Source of the DNA: Formicarius rufipectus
Taxonomy: Eukaryota; Chordata; Aves; Passeriformes; Formicariidae
NCBI GenBank assembly: GCA_013399695.1
Contig: VXAU01000971.1
Span: forward strand, 228,388 to 292,387
Direction of reading: 5' to 3'
Length of the DNA stretch: 64,000 nucleotides
In this document: positions 51,534 to 64,000 of the stretch, in pieces
Layout of the letters: the number at the start of each line of letters is the position of its first letter
Position numbering within the stretch: position 1 is the stretch's first letter
Notes under the pieces: generated by a model
Told to the model about the DNA's origin: nothing
What the model saw: only the letters and a program-made list of their open reading frames with translations
Databases searched by the model: none
Translations under genes and position numbers: made by a program

Positions 51534-54500
51534 TCTTTGACTAAAGTTACAGTTCTACTCAGGAATGGCAGAAGGCACTAAATGTTTACATTCTTGCATC
51601 TTTATGCTCCCCCTCCTAGGGATTTCAAGAGTACAGGAAAGGACTATATTAACACACACATATATATTTCTAAAACTAATACACTCCATCAAAACTAACA
51701 ACACACAGCTACAGCTAAGTATCAACCAAGATGTATTTTGTATTTTTTGTGAATTCGCATAGCGCTTATCTTTCTTAATTTTAACTTTATTAATAGAACC
51801 CTTCACTTGTATAATTCCACGGAATATTAGCAGGTTCTTCTCTCAGTTTACTGTTAACCAAGGTCGTCTTGCAGATTCCATTGTTATCATTGAGGCCTCT
51901 GTCTTGGAAACTGCTTCTGACTCCTTAGTCTGAAAACCTGCATGGGTTCCAACACCCACCAGTGAGGATGTCGGTGGTATAGAATAGCAACCTAACCATG
52001 CCCACAGGGTTCTATGCTCTGCTCCCCTCTTGGCTACTGTGAGAAAACTAGGACAGACTTTGAAGCTGGAAATGTATTAATAAAGGTAAGCAAAGATACA
52101 TATATTAATTATTAATTAAGGCAAGCCCACTGGCTTCCTTGATTATAATGAAAACACAGACACCTTGTGAATATGTAAAAGCCTAAATTTAGGTGACTTC
52201 ATGTCAACTGGTTCATTGTTCAAATGGGCGTTTTTAGCCAAATCTGAGAGAGAGGTAAGGGATGCAGCAGTAGATAAAGTAAAATCTGGATTAATAAGTT
52301 AAAATTCGTTTTGATATCTTGCTAAACTTGCTTCCATCTTTGTAAATGCATGCTTTTAGAGATGCATATTATTTCAGTCTATTACCTTTTCATACGAAAT
52401 AAGAGACTGGCATCTAACATTCAACATGGCATTCCTCATCTAAAAGGATGGTGGTCTTTAGTGCGAGAGCACTGGGATATCTTGGGTTTTTATTCTCAAC
52501 ACCCCATCCATACCAATTAAATGTATCTCCACAGAAGCTACTTAGGTGGTGTTAAAAAGCAGTATTACATGAGTCAGAAACAGTGTTTTCTAGTTATCAG
52601 TAATGTAGAAAGTCCTCTGACTTGCCAAAGTAGACATAATCACTTGTTATGGAATCTGTGAAACTGAAAGGCACAGATTGCTTCTCTTTAAATTTTTATT
52701 CCATTATTTTTATTTATGCAAACCACTGTGCATTTTGCATTTGATCGGCACAAGGCATAGTATGCAAGGTGCGAGTTAGTGGATAGTGTTATCGCCTCAT
52801 ATGTGCAGTTACACTGCACAGTGGATTAAGAATATTTTCCATAAAGGACTGAGGTCAAAGACAGTATCAATCCTTAATCTGGATTTGGCTTTTGTCCAAT
52901 ATCTTATATTACTGGAATAAAATCTTCTTTCTCATCCCTAAGAACAGAAAGACATTTGTTCGCATACTAGTAGCATAATAATGAAACACAGCATCCACTC
53001 ATTAAAGTAGCAATTTCTATATTTAACTACTTCTGGTTTCTGAAGTCTAGTCATTTTCAGTTCTGGAAAGACATCCAAATAATGATATCATTAGCTTGAA
53101 ACAATAGAAAGTCTGGATACTAGTCTATATATGGAGATATTTTTTTTTAGTCTATTTATAAACCACGCCAGTTATTTGACCTGTCTAGTTTACTCACCTA
53201 CGTAAATTGGCAGACTCAGGAAACTTACTTAAGAACATATTATTCTTAGTGATAGGCAAATCTTAAAAGTTGCTAAATCATACTTCAGCTAGGCATCCAG
53301 TATTTCTGAAAACTCATCTGCACCTATTACGCTAAGAGCAAACCAGCCTGCAAATGTAGGAAAAATTTTTGCTTTTGAACCAGCAGCAATGCAATTGCAC
53401 TAACCCTACTTGTGGGGAAGGGACTGAGGGAAACCAGTTGTACAGCTGTTTGCATGGCTGCAGCATCTGTATTTGTTCACTGCAGTGCCATGGTGCCACG
53501 GTTTCCCAAAATGTTAGCATAACCCTTGAGATTCTATTCCTGTTTCATGTTTTCTGTAATTACTTAAAAATGTTGGATTGTGTATGAACTGATTTTATCA
53601 ATTGAATTAGTTACTTTGTTTTCCTCTGATAACTGTTTACAGGCATAATCTGCTGACCTGGTTCATATGTGAATGTTTAAGAGATCCTGGGGGGGTTCTT
53701 TTTCCCCTTGGGAGGGATAAGGTTGATTACAGTTTTTAATGGCCTTTTTAATCCTGTTGTGCCTGCAGGATCAAATATAGCAGAAAAATGAAGAGATCTG
53801 AATTAAAGTTCTTTCTGCACAATTGCAATTAGAAATATATAAGAAGAACTCTAAGTATGAAAATATCCCCTAGAGCATGATTTGAAACGAATGGATTTGC
53901 ATAGGTTTATCAGTGATGGCACAGATTGACTGATACTGCTTTTATCATAAATGCTGATGGGTAATTCCAGTCCAGTCTAATGCTTACAGCCCTGGATCAG
54001 TTTTCAGAGTTGGCTGTTAGACAAATGACTCTAGTTGAAATATTAAATGTGGAAATTTGCTATGCAGTTTTTCAGAACTGCTACTTGTGACTGGACTGCT
54101 ATTTCCTTAAAAGTAAGAAGAATGGATAAGAGATTTGCAAACTGCAAAAAGAACTGCATTTGAAGATGGAAGTGTTTACTGCTAACTGCTTGGTCAGATG
54201 CAACACCCACCACTTCCTTTCTGTTTCAGTCAAGAAAAAGCCCGTAAGAACTAGTTTTCTTACTGACCCATTTTACTTATCACACTGGATTTCAAAACTT
54301 TAACCTTCCCATCAAGCTGTCTTCTCTCTGATCTGAGTTCATCAGTGTTGCCACTGGTAAAAGCCTAAAAGTAGAGCAGAGGGTCTGAAATAACAGGACT
54401 ATATGCAGATATCTGTGGAAGTTTTATTATTTGCAATGGGGTCAAGGTAGGTAATGTAAAATACAGAAGGAAGCATTCAGCACAAGACCAATGTCATTCT

Positions 54501-57500
54501 TGTGGATATAAAAACTGATAGTCAATTATTAGTGCTGATCTCTTTTCACTCATATACTTTTGATCAGTAAAATGTCATAATGTATTTTCTCATACGAGAA
54601 AAGAAAGACTGGCAAAATCATTTTTTAAAGATGTTCCAATGCACATTAAGAACAACCAAAAAATTCAAACAGAAGAAGCATTATAATTCCTGCTCATAAA
54701 ACTCACCAGATATATTTCAATTCCTACTTCTACCCAAAAACTCTATTAATTACTTACCTACTCGGGGGAAAAAAAATCTATAACAATATAATGTACTTGT
54801 ATCTGTAGATTACAAAACATGAAACTTGGACTGGCTGTACCCTAAAAAGTAAATGACAGTGTTTTTCTCTGGATATTTATTCATCCTCCATATTTGCTTC
54901 CCCATAAATTTCATGGGAGGAGTGGAAAGGGTTTTTTTGGGGGTTAGGAGGAGGTTCCATTTCCTTCAAAACATCCCTTTGACTATACAAGAACATTACC
55001 ACAGCTATACCATTGGTTCAGGAGATGATAATGTAGAATTTACATTTATTTACCCAGAATAAAAAAAACCCAAACAAACAAAGGTTTCATCTTTCCCATA
55101 TGTGATACTGACTTTTGACTTAAAACCTGCTTTGATTCAGTTTGGCAGCTGGGCTGATTTCTGCAGTGTTGCAGAACTGAGTTAAATGCACTTTCCATAG
55201 TTGCATGAGTCACTGGTTCGGCGTGGTCTAGGACCAGGACCTTCCTGTCTTCCAGTCCATTTCCCTGACCAACAGACAAACACTGTCTTCATTGCTGCAG
55301 TAAGTCTTGTGGCTCAGTCTCCACACCAAAAATGCTCTTATCATAGTACAAACAACTAACATATTGAGAATATAAACAATCAAATAACAAGCTTCTTTAA
55401 ACTGACTTAAGGATGTCATTTGGCTTCTCTTTCACATCCTTTTTCGCCTCATGCTTGTCTTTTTGCAAACAAATCTTGTACTGTGTATACCCCACTTGGG
55501 AATAATAGCCCTAAATTCAAAATGCAAGAGAGGCACCAGCAGACTTGATGTATGTATTCAGGTTTGCCATATGCAGCTTTCTGTGGAACTCCTCATAGGT
55601 GATGCCAGCTCAAAATACTGATTTTGACAAAGTATGTCAAAAGCCCAAGGACGGATCTTACAAATACTTAAACAGAATTTGTGCACAAATAATGTAGGAC
55701 TGCAATGTGCTAAAAAATTAATAAAAACCCCTGAAGCTCTATCTCCTTGCATAACTTTTTGAAACTTCAGAGATTGTATCTCATGCCTCTGTTTGGAAGA
55801 GATCTTCTAATTAGAGATCAGTAATGAGACTGTTGATGTCTTGGGTAGGTACCACCTTATTATTGCAGTGGTCTGGCATCCTTACACCAAAAACCTGTTT
55901 TCTCTGAAACAAAACCCAGTGGTTTTTCCCTGACATAAGATGCAAGACTCTGTGATACTTCAAAGCCTGGTAGAGCAAAAGAAGTCTCCACATGCAAACT
56001 GAGCAATCAGGCCTCTAGTGAATCATTACCATAGGTATGGCTCAGTCTCCATAAAGACTGTTCTCCAGGGGCCCTTTGCTCTACCCCAAAAAGCCACAGC
56101 TTCTTGTTCAGGCATGAGAAGATAACAGAATAATCACATACTTGTCTTTCTTTTCCATGATCATAGAAAAGTCATTATCTATGACACATTTTGTGAGCAG
56201 GACAGATCTCAAATGCAGTAAGTTTCAGGAAGAATTCTAATACATTTACCCTCCTAGCAGAAGAGATTTCTCACCATTTAATTGATAAAAGGTATTTCAT
56301 CACTTCACCTGCTGAAAGCATGGTAAAACAGTTTCCTTTCTGCCTCTTCATTAGATCCTTCCTTCTGTGTTCTTTTTTTCCAGTGTCTAATGAATTATTG
56401 CAGTTGATTTTTGAAAGGTAGGTCTTTTTCATGAAAAGGCAACAATACACACTGGATCAATAACGAAGTTTTGAGTCCCCTCACACTTTGTCAACAACAG
56501 CTGTTCTTCACACAGATGGATCTCACCAACCACGTGTTTGAGGGGCTGAGCACTGTTTGTTCAGTATTGAAAGTTGCATAACTAGAACCTCAATTCTCTA
56601 TCTAACAAGACAAGCAATGGTCCCCAGAAAATTCCCACTCTCTCATTATGTTGTTTCATTTGTAATCTCTTCCCTTTTGCATCCTGAATGGTAAGAAAAG
56701 GGTTTCCCTAGTTGTCAGATCCTGTAATCTGTTTAACTCAATTGGAAAGCTGCTAAAGCAAGTCTTGGAGAAATTTACTCCAAACCTTATGTCCTTAGTG
56801 TGTACTTAGACACAGACAAGTGTAATTTATTTCCCAGCTGTGATGTATAATAGTTTTACTTCTGGTTTCTTTTCTTTTCTTTTTGCTTTTCTCTGGTGAA
56901 CTGGGTTCCACTCAGGCAACTGTTCCTCAGCAGCAAGAGAACCCAGATCAGCTGCTAACGTTACAATTTTGCTGCTCAAGTACAATCTTTTAGCACAGCT
57001 GGACCATTACTCTATAGTTCTCAGTTTTCATGGTGCCAACTGCTTGCACAGCCCACTAAGAACATTTATTCTGCTGTTCTGAATTCTGATAATCCAAGCA
57101 TAATTCAGTTTCCCAAGATTTTCACGAGTGCTGCCCATTACCTTCCTTACCCATTCATGTGTTCTTTCCTTCTCTCTGTACAACACTAGGTCACCAGATC
57201 ATTTTTGGTTTTCTAAAAGTACATTACAGTCACACTAACATTAACTTTTATTTTGTGGCATTAGTGATTCCTGCTGCCCACTGTTACACAGAACACTGGC
57301 TTTAGTATCTTAAGAGAGTGCTTGTTCCTACTGGTTTTCCTGTGCTTCTTTATTACGCACAAGCTAGATTTTGGAGTCTAGGTCACCACTGATGCCGATA
57401 GGCAAGATACTGGGAAAATGGGCATGATGAAAAGAATCCTTAAAGATCTCAGCATAGCATTAATAAAGTCCCCTTATGGATTTCCCTACTCCTATTTACT

Positions 57501-59662
57501 GAGAAAGATAAAGGGTATGTATACATCAAATTTTCCAGAAATTCTTGTGACATTTCAATGTCCGGCTTCTTCTTATTCATAAAAAAATAAAATCTCCCAG
57601 CACAAATAGTCAATTGGTCTGAACTCAGTTGTCCCACTAAATCCAACTGTATGCCTTAATCATGGAAACCCAGACTCTTGAATGGAGACTCTTACTGGAA
57701 AACTTCATTAGCATATTAAAATGTGATGCTCTTGGCTGTGAATTCCTGCTACAACGTGAACTAGGATCCCAAGACAAATGAGAAAGCTTTTTTCTGCTTC
57801 CGCTGTTTTTATTATCTTTAGGTAATGAAGAAAACATTAGTTTTTGTGTATTCCTCATTAAGTTACAGCAATAATATAAAAATAATGTAAAAAACTACTC
57901 TTAAAAACTCACAGTAGCAAGCCCCTCATACTACACACAAATTTACTTCTTTAACTCTTACAGACCCAAACCCTATGTAACTATTACCCCATGGTTGTAA
58001 AAATCCAACTCTCCTGTCACCTTTTTCTAGCAAGAGGGGTCTTAGATGAAACAAGACTTACATGACTGGAGACAGCAGTTTATGTGTGATGCTAAAAGGG
58101 AAATAGGATGCACTACACAAACAATTGTTTGGGTTTGTATTTTGACCAAACTTACAAGTTATAAGCCACCTCTGTTCCCTATCTTATCTTTTTTTTAACA
58201 ATTCTATTCTTTCAGAGGGAAAGCAGTAATGCTGACATGCTTTGCTGTGTCTGTTTTGCTGGTAGGAGCTGGCACAGGCAACAAAAGGGAGGTTAACTTC
58301 CTTCTCACTTCCCTCCCTGCCCCCTCCATTACCCCCCCATCCCAGGAAGGCAGTAGGAAAAAAGGAATTGTTCTTCTGAATTGCACATCCGTCAGCCTCC
58401 TCCTGGGAAGAGACAGCTATTTCTTATCTTGGCTGTTTTACATCACTGAAATGTGAAGGGAGAATTTGAAGGAAGGAAATCAGAGAAAAGACAGACAGAC
58501 CTCTATGTTTCATAGTGTTGGAAGGAACTGCTGTTTACGTACCAGAAGAAGGGTGGGGTGGTTGGTTGTGGTGACAAGAATGCTGTAGGTAATGACGAGG
58601 TAGTGAACCTCCACTGATTGAAAATGAAAACGTTTTGGTGAAAATGTCTTTGCACTGCTATCCTTTGCCCCTTTGAAAAAGACATTTTGCAATATTTGGG
58701 CCTGCACACTTCTTGACAATAGTGACTGCCCTCTGGGATCCTAAAAGAAAGATGTATCTGTCTATGTTATTCATGCATCAAAGACAGAAAGGAAAGAAAC
58801 ACATTCTTTTTGCACTCTTCCAGGACACAGTGCCCCTGGAAGTAGGAGCTTATGGCTAAATCTAGTATAAATAATGTCACTTGGTAATACTTCAAGAAAT
58901 GACAGCAGGGTTAATTTAGCTTTCCCTCTGGGGACCATGAATGAACACATGGTTTCTCTGAGAAGACACCAAGAAATTTAAAATATCTCATTTAGAACAA
59001 GCTTTGTTTAAAGGATGCAGATTTGAAATGTGTGAGGGGCAAACTTCAAAAAATCAGGAGTTAAAGATAAGCATCCAAAATGTAGAGTACTTATCTGAAG
59101 CTTATGGAGACTATCTGATGCTCTGTGAAACAGTACCAAAAATCCTGTATCAGCTGGCCTTCTGCAGTAAATGCAGAACTTCCTTTCAGGCAAGAAACTT
59201 GATCTGTTTGGTGATAAGTCCTCACCTTTGGACCTTGTGTAATGCTGAGAGTGTAGCATGAGAACTCGAAACCCACTAACTTTAGAAAATCCTGTCATGG
59301 AACTGCTAACCAGGCATTTCAGAACTCAAAATTCCACATGCAGCAACAGGAGCTTGGGCAAAATCAGCCAGCTTTTCCTGTGACAGCAGATGGTCTGAAA
59401 AGCAGCACTTTCCCAAAAACTCCTGTGGACGAGACTTCTCCACAGCCTAGAAAAGAACCATCATCTCTTAGCATCTCCTAGTCAAGGAAGGGAACAATGG
59501 ACTAGGTTTATCAGGTTTAACTGGACAGTTTCTTTCTAGCATTTTGGACCTTTGTGTTAAAAACTGCTGTCAAAAAGTGTAAAAAATGGTATGCAAAAAC
59601 ACATTTGAAAAAATTGGGTAACTATCCTGGGGTAAATAGTGGCTCTATAAATATATTTAATA
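51534..59662. other. Intronic sequence, no gene recognised
   Basis: About 8.1 kb of AT-rich DNA with a short (CA)/(TA) stretch near 51652-51668 and an A/C run at 55061-55082. The part 51850-52100 has a faintly LTR-like feel but no termini could be placed. Confidence 0.5.
55061..55082. repeat. A/C-only tract
   Basis: A8 followed by CCCAAACAAACAAA; no G or T. Confidence 0.8.
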
Positions 59663-59697
59663 TAATAAACTGTTAAATAATAATAAACTAATAAACT
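59663..59697. repeat. Triplicated TAATAAACT motif
   Basis: TAATAAACT at 59663-59671, 59681-59689 and 59689-59697. Each copy contains an AATAAA hexamer on the plus strand. It may be simple AT-rich slippage. Confidence 0.7.
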
Positions 59698-59814
59698 GCT
59701 CAGGTCCAGAGAAGTGGAAAAAATGTGTCTATGTGGGGAAAAAGATTCCTAGAGGATTATTTCTTCTTTTTCTTTTTTTCCCCTTAGGATAGAGAAAAGG
59801 CTTAATTCAGTAAG

Positions 59815-60232
59815 GCTGTTCTGCGTGGTTGGGGCTGTGCGTGGATCCCTGCACCGCTGCACTTTCTGTAAAGGAGCAGAAACATGGCAGGGCTGGCTGT
59901 GCAGTAGCTGGAGAGTGCAGAGAAGGGAGTCGTCAGGAAGCTGGCTGCCAGCACAGCAGGCACAGCTCACAGCAGCAGCAGCAGCAGCAACTAATGGCAA
60001 AACCAGTGGCAGAGCTCAGCGTGGCAGAACACATGTGGGGATCAGGGTCAGAGCGGGTGACCTGTGAGACCTGGGCACCCTGCTCCTCTGGGATGGGGGT
60101 CAAGTGGAAGCAGGAAGCCACCAAAGCTGTCACCCCCAGTTCCTGGAGGACAGTATGACGCTGCAAACGTACTCTGGGATGGCAGTTTCGCCTCCTGCTG
60201 TGGATTACTTCGGTTTTCCAAAATGACGTATG
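59815..60232. promoter_or_regulatory. Candidate regulatory GC-rich island
   Basis: About 410 bases with clearly raised GC and about 11 CpGs in an AT-rich intron. It contains a (CAG)6 run and a bZIP-like TGACGTA (60224-60230). Overlapping ORFs on both strands (plus 59829-60158, minus 59749-60000) arise from the composition; the polyglutamine or polyalanine they contain comes from the CAG run. It could be an enhancer, an alternative promoter or first exon, or an old repeat. I cannot tell which. Confidence 0.3.
59970..59987. repeat. (CAG)6 trinucleotide repeat
   Basis: Six exact CAG units followed by CAA. Confidence 0.9.
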
Positions 60233-63200
60233 ATTAATTGGGAGGTAGAAAGAACAGGGAAGTGTAAAGATTTATTTATTTATGCCCTTTGGTTTGATTC
60301 ATTGTTCCTGTGGAGGGAAGTACTGCTCAATAAGAGAGCATAATTTAGATTGCCAGATCTCTGGGTGGAGGCTCAAATTGGTGCAGTTTGTTTGGCTCTG
60401 CAGGATGGGTTGCTTTTCTTTGGTAAGGAGAGGTAAAATTGATTCTAAACTACACTGCTTCTTGCCAGAGAGGTTTCCCTCACACCGACTTCCCTGCTGG
60501 GTCAGACATCAATCTACCTGAATGATTTTGGCAGAGAGAGGCCTCTAAAGAACAAATGCATACAAGCAGGCATCAAATCTAGAAGCACAGCTATCCTGTA
60601 CAGAGATGGATGTGATGAAATGTAATTTATCACCTGCATTGCTCAGTCAGGAAAGGATGCTATTGCAATCACACTGTCAAATCACAGCGCTGCCAGCGGA
60701 ATGCCTTTATGAAAAAAAGTAAAAATTGGCAACAGCCCAGGTTTTGCCTTTCTAGTTTTATGTATAATAGAGGCTTTTGTCAGCAAAACGTATATATCTA
60801 TATATGATGGCAGGACTGCCGACCTGGCTAAATATTGGTTAAATAGACCCTTAAAGTTAGCTAGGTGACTAAAAGTATGCAACTGAGATGGCAAAATGCA
60901 ACACTGTCCACTATGTCATATAATAAACTTACTTGTAAATATTAAATACCATAAGGTTATGCAAGTACATGCCTAGATATTACATGTTTTTGATTGAGTT
61001 CTTGGTCGTAAGAGCGATCATATAAACTATGTTAATTTATTCTCCATATTAATTCAGATAGGTTGCTTTTAAAAAATAATTTCTCTCTTTTCATTTGTGG
61101 AAATAACTTCAGGGAAAATATACATTTCAAAGGAATCTATTCTTTTTTGAGAACTAGTTGCGAAAAGATGCATATTTTTCTGCTTCCTTGGTCTCTAATA
61201 CTAGAATCGTCCATTTGTCCTAGTGCAGAACACACTATACAATATTTATCATCAAAGGAAAGGCATTGGCAATGTTTTTCATATCATCAGCATTCTGACT
61301 CCAGGACTTTTCAAAACCTGAGTAAGGATGCAGCTTGGATGGCTTTCAAAAAACTGGGCAAAGAGTGTTTGACATACCATGGGAATCAAAGAATCTGCAA
61401 ACTAAACTGTTATTGACTCCCACCATATCAACACTCCTTGTTCCATGTCTTCAGCCTGGATCCAGCTTTGCTCATATTTCTACAGTAGCTCCAAAAACAT
61501 TAATTACTCCTAATTAGCCATGTTGAAACTGTGTTAGTCTATCAGTCACTTTTATTCATTCTCTGTGGAAACTCTGTTTCCATAATATAGTACCTTGTGG
61601 CATGTGTTTTGTGGCAGAATTCAGTCCTAAAGTTCAGGGCGCGCACTTTGCATTTGCTCGCTGTAGGGCAGGTGTGCATCCTACCTAGATATCTCTATCA
61701 AACTGAGGACTGATCAAGACCAGTATTAGCAAATACTTCTATTTTGCTGTTTTTTTAATAGCACTTCATGCTTCTTCTAGTAATTGATAGATTGAAAGTT
61801 CAATATAGTGCCTAAAAATGCATTTATAAGCTCTCTGCTACTGTATTTTTTTTTAAATCCTCAGGCTCAAAAATAGCAAGTATTAATTCTGTGTGGTAAG
61901 AGAGAAAAACATAGAAGTGTTATTGTTTTTACTTTTTTTTATTCAAAGAAAAATGTAAACTAGATTAAAAAGAAGGTTTTTTCCAACCTTGATAGATCTT
62001 TAAGCTCTACAGAATCAGGTTAGAAAAAGATAGAGGAATGTAAAATACTTTCAATGTAAATATGAAGTGTAGAAAGTTTCAGTATCAAAATGACAGATCA
62101 CTTAAGTTATTAATGTCTTCTTTCTGGATAGGAAAAACATGTTTTTCAGTCACTTTTCCATGAAATTCAGTTAATATCTTTGTAACATGGCTTCCTTTCT
62201 TTTAGAATAAAAGTTCCTCACACCTTCAGGAAAATAGTAGCAATAGAAAGGCCAGGCAACTTTCTTTTCCAAGCCTCCACACAGACTAAAGGTGCCTGTG
62301 ACCTGAGACTCCTCCACCTCAGGGAGGTTGTTGCCCAGCCCTGCTTTGCTAGGGCAAAATGGTAAGGCTGCAGGTTAGACTGACAAGACTGCAGGGTATG
62401 AAGACCAGCAAGGCTGTTCCAGCTGTCATCTAAGTAGAGGTGGATCCTGCAGAAGTTACTGCTGCAGCACAACCTTCTGCATCAGGTCATTAGTCAAAAG
62501 CAGAGAAGCATCAGTGGAATATGAAAGGCAGTTTTAGTATCACTTTGCTATCTGATCTCATTGAAGCTACAGCCTTTCCGAGGAGGATTTGTGTATTGTT
62601 TCACTAAAATCCTTTGCTGCACTGAAGTTTTTTTCTCCTGGCATTTAATGTCTCCCTTCCTTTGGGACATAGCAATACCGACTGTGTGAGGCAAACAGAA
62701 GGTATCACAAGCAGCCTGAGGATCAGGCTCCTGGCTAGCAGAGCAGAAAAGAATATTCTTCACTTGCTTGCTCACTTGCAAAAGAATGAATATTGCTGAA
62801 AGCTCCCAAACCTCTGTTATCTTTGTGACCTATCCTTGGTGAACAGTCGGCAGCAAAATGAACTTTCCAGAGTGGTTGAATATCAAATAATTGTGGGCTG
62901 CCTACAGAACAGCACCATTACCACTTATCTTGTTATGACAAAACGAGTTAGCATATTTGTCATACTTTACTTGATAAATGTAAGCAGACTCAAGGGGTAC
63001 ATAGGGACATAACATCACTTGCTTCTATTTCTCAAAAACAGCAAAGTTAAATGTCTTTATCAGTGCAATGTATTCTAAAAATAGGAAAACAAAGACTGCA
63101 GAAAGGTTTCTGGGGGTTGGTTTTCTAATTAGATAATGAGAAGAATGGTTTCCTCCATTCCTCCTGTTTTGCTACATCTCTAACTGTTGGCAGGTAGATT

Positions 63201-63252
63201 GAAGAAGAGTTGTAGTTAAGAAACAGGGACCCAGGTTATAGCCAAGTTAACT
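60233..63252. other. Intronic sequence, nothing firm
   Basis: AT-rich DNA. A phrase at about 61968-62000 (AAGGTTTTTTCCAACCTTGA) resembles the CR1 3' end on the plus strand, but too little matches to call it. The small ORFs are not recognisable. Confidence 0.45.
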
Positions 63253-63407
63253 AAAAAAAAAAAACACAACAAAAACAAACACACAAAAAAACCCCAAACA
63301 ACAAAAAACAAAACAAAAACCAACCAACCAAAACCACCCAAAAACAACAACAAAAACCAAAACAAACAAAAAAAACACAAACAAAAAAACCCCCGAAAAA
63401 CAACAAA
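63253..63407. repeat. Long A/C-only low-complexity tract
   Basis: Bases 63253-63394 (142 nt) contain only A and C. One G follows, then A/C again to 63407. The units are irregular (AAAC, AAAAC, CCAA, ACACA), so it is not a clean microsatellite. The minus strand, which is the gene's sense strand, is purely G/T. Confidence 0.92.
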
Positions 63408-64000
63408 GAGGAGCTATTGAACTGTTTCATAGACTCACTCCCATAAGGCCCCAGCTCCAGCCCCCTTAGAGCTGCAGATACCCTACAGGCTTCTTTGCAC
63501 GTACATCTGGGCTAGCAGGAAGCAATAGAAATAGGTGCTTCTGATTTTGCCTGCAGGCAGATGGTGACTCAGGCGAGCAGAGCTGGAAGCTGCCACCTCT
63601 AGCGTACACACATGCCACTTGAAGAAGTGTCTGTATGACTATTTCATCAAATACAGTCTGGGAAGCACACAAGAGACAGCAATAAAAAGAAAATGGGTTG
63701 AAAAACAATAGTCACAAACATTTGGTTCCTTAATGCAGCCCAAGTCACAAAACAGAGGCCAAAGCAACGTGTCTGCAGATTGAGCTTTGGTATTAAAGAT
63801 CTGGAGTCCTGTCACTTGTGTCAGACCACAAATGGAAAACGTTCATCAGTGCTACTCCTGAGACTCAGGCATGGGGTCAATAAAAGTAGGTATATTTAGA
63901 ATATTAATGTGTTATAACCGTCATAAAGATGAGGCAGTTGTAAGAGCAAAACTAAGTTGGAGAAAAAAAGTGATGACTTGCAGAAAACAGAATTAGTAAA
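63408..64000. other. Intronic sequence, nothing recognised
   Basis: Ordinary sequence to the window end, slightly GC-richer at 63430-63620. No exon features. Confidence 0.5.

Larger units (their letters stand above)
41249..64000 (-). other. COL4A6: Upstream intron of the collagen IV gene (partial, at least 22.7 kb)
   Basis: Minus-strand intron preceding the 7S exon. No signal-peptide exon (Met, basic residues, Leu-rich core, donor) could be recognised. A giant intron next to the signal-peptide exon is known for mammalian COL4A6, which agrees with the paralogue call. It holds two LTR sequences, a GC-rich block and an A/C tract, listed separately. Confidence 0.7.

Noticed and set aside
51850..52100. 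Possible third LTR-like fragment
   Set aside because: No TG...CA termini, duplication or promoter elements could be placed.
59829..60158. ORF with a polyglutamine run
   Set aside because: The run comes from (CAG)6; overlapping frames are open on both strands because of GC-rich composition, with no homology recognised.
61968..62002. Possible CR1 3' end (AAGGTTTTTTCCAACCTTGA)
   Set aside because: Only about 20 bases fit and the terminal repeat is absent; left as a note.

Overview
The window looks like avian nuclear DNA, most likely from a neoavian or passerine bird. It carries CR1 LINE copies with the bird-type 3' tail (related to ATTCTGTGATTC), one much older CR1 of the kind common in turtles and crocodilians, and ERV long terminal repeats that begin TGTCCTGGTTT, a type common in songbird genomes. 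It is AT-rich and CpG-poor. I see no bacterial-style operons, RNA genes or CRISPR arrays. Nearly all the short ORFs are chance openings in non-coding DNA.

I can support one protein-coding element. It is an 84-bp exon on the minus strand at 41165-41248, with strong splice sites on both sides and phase 0 at both ends. Its 28 codons encode the cysteine-rich start of the 7S domain of a type IV collagen of the alpha-2/4/6 class. Cysteine spacing and the residues before the first cysteine favour alpha-6 (COL4A6), but alpha-2 and alpha-4 are not excluded. No other collagen exon is visible, so this tiny exon sits between at least 22.7 kb of upstream intron (41249-64000) and at least 41.1 kb of downstream intron (1-41164). 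That is very large for a bird gene.

Region by region. 1-19 kb: intron with a 1.05-kb CR1 (2418-3472), a short CR1 tail (4563-4655) and a CpG-retaining candidate regulatory block (about 13.06-13.43 kb). 19-33 kb: intron with a CR1 tail carrying a local inverted duplication, several near-perfect short hairpins (19.0, 19.6, 24.3 and 26.4 kb), an unresolved base at 25143, and an unidentified GC-richer block (26.43-27.19 kb). 33.4-36.3 kb: decayed old CR1 antisense to the gene. 36.4-41 kb: plain intron. 41.2 kb: the collagen exon. 50.1-51.5 kb: two LTR-type sequences in opposite orientation; one is an intact solo LTR with a 5-bp target duplication. 59.8-60.2 kb: GC-rich island with a (CAG)6 run. 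63.25-63.41 kb: a 142-base tract made only of A and C.

No new multi-gene system is present. The most interesting points are the very large introns around one 7S exon, the old CR1, the clean LTR insertion, the cluster of template-switch-like inverted repeats, and two CpG-retaining blocks that could be enhancers or alternative promoters.
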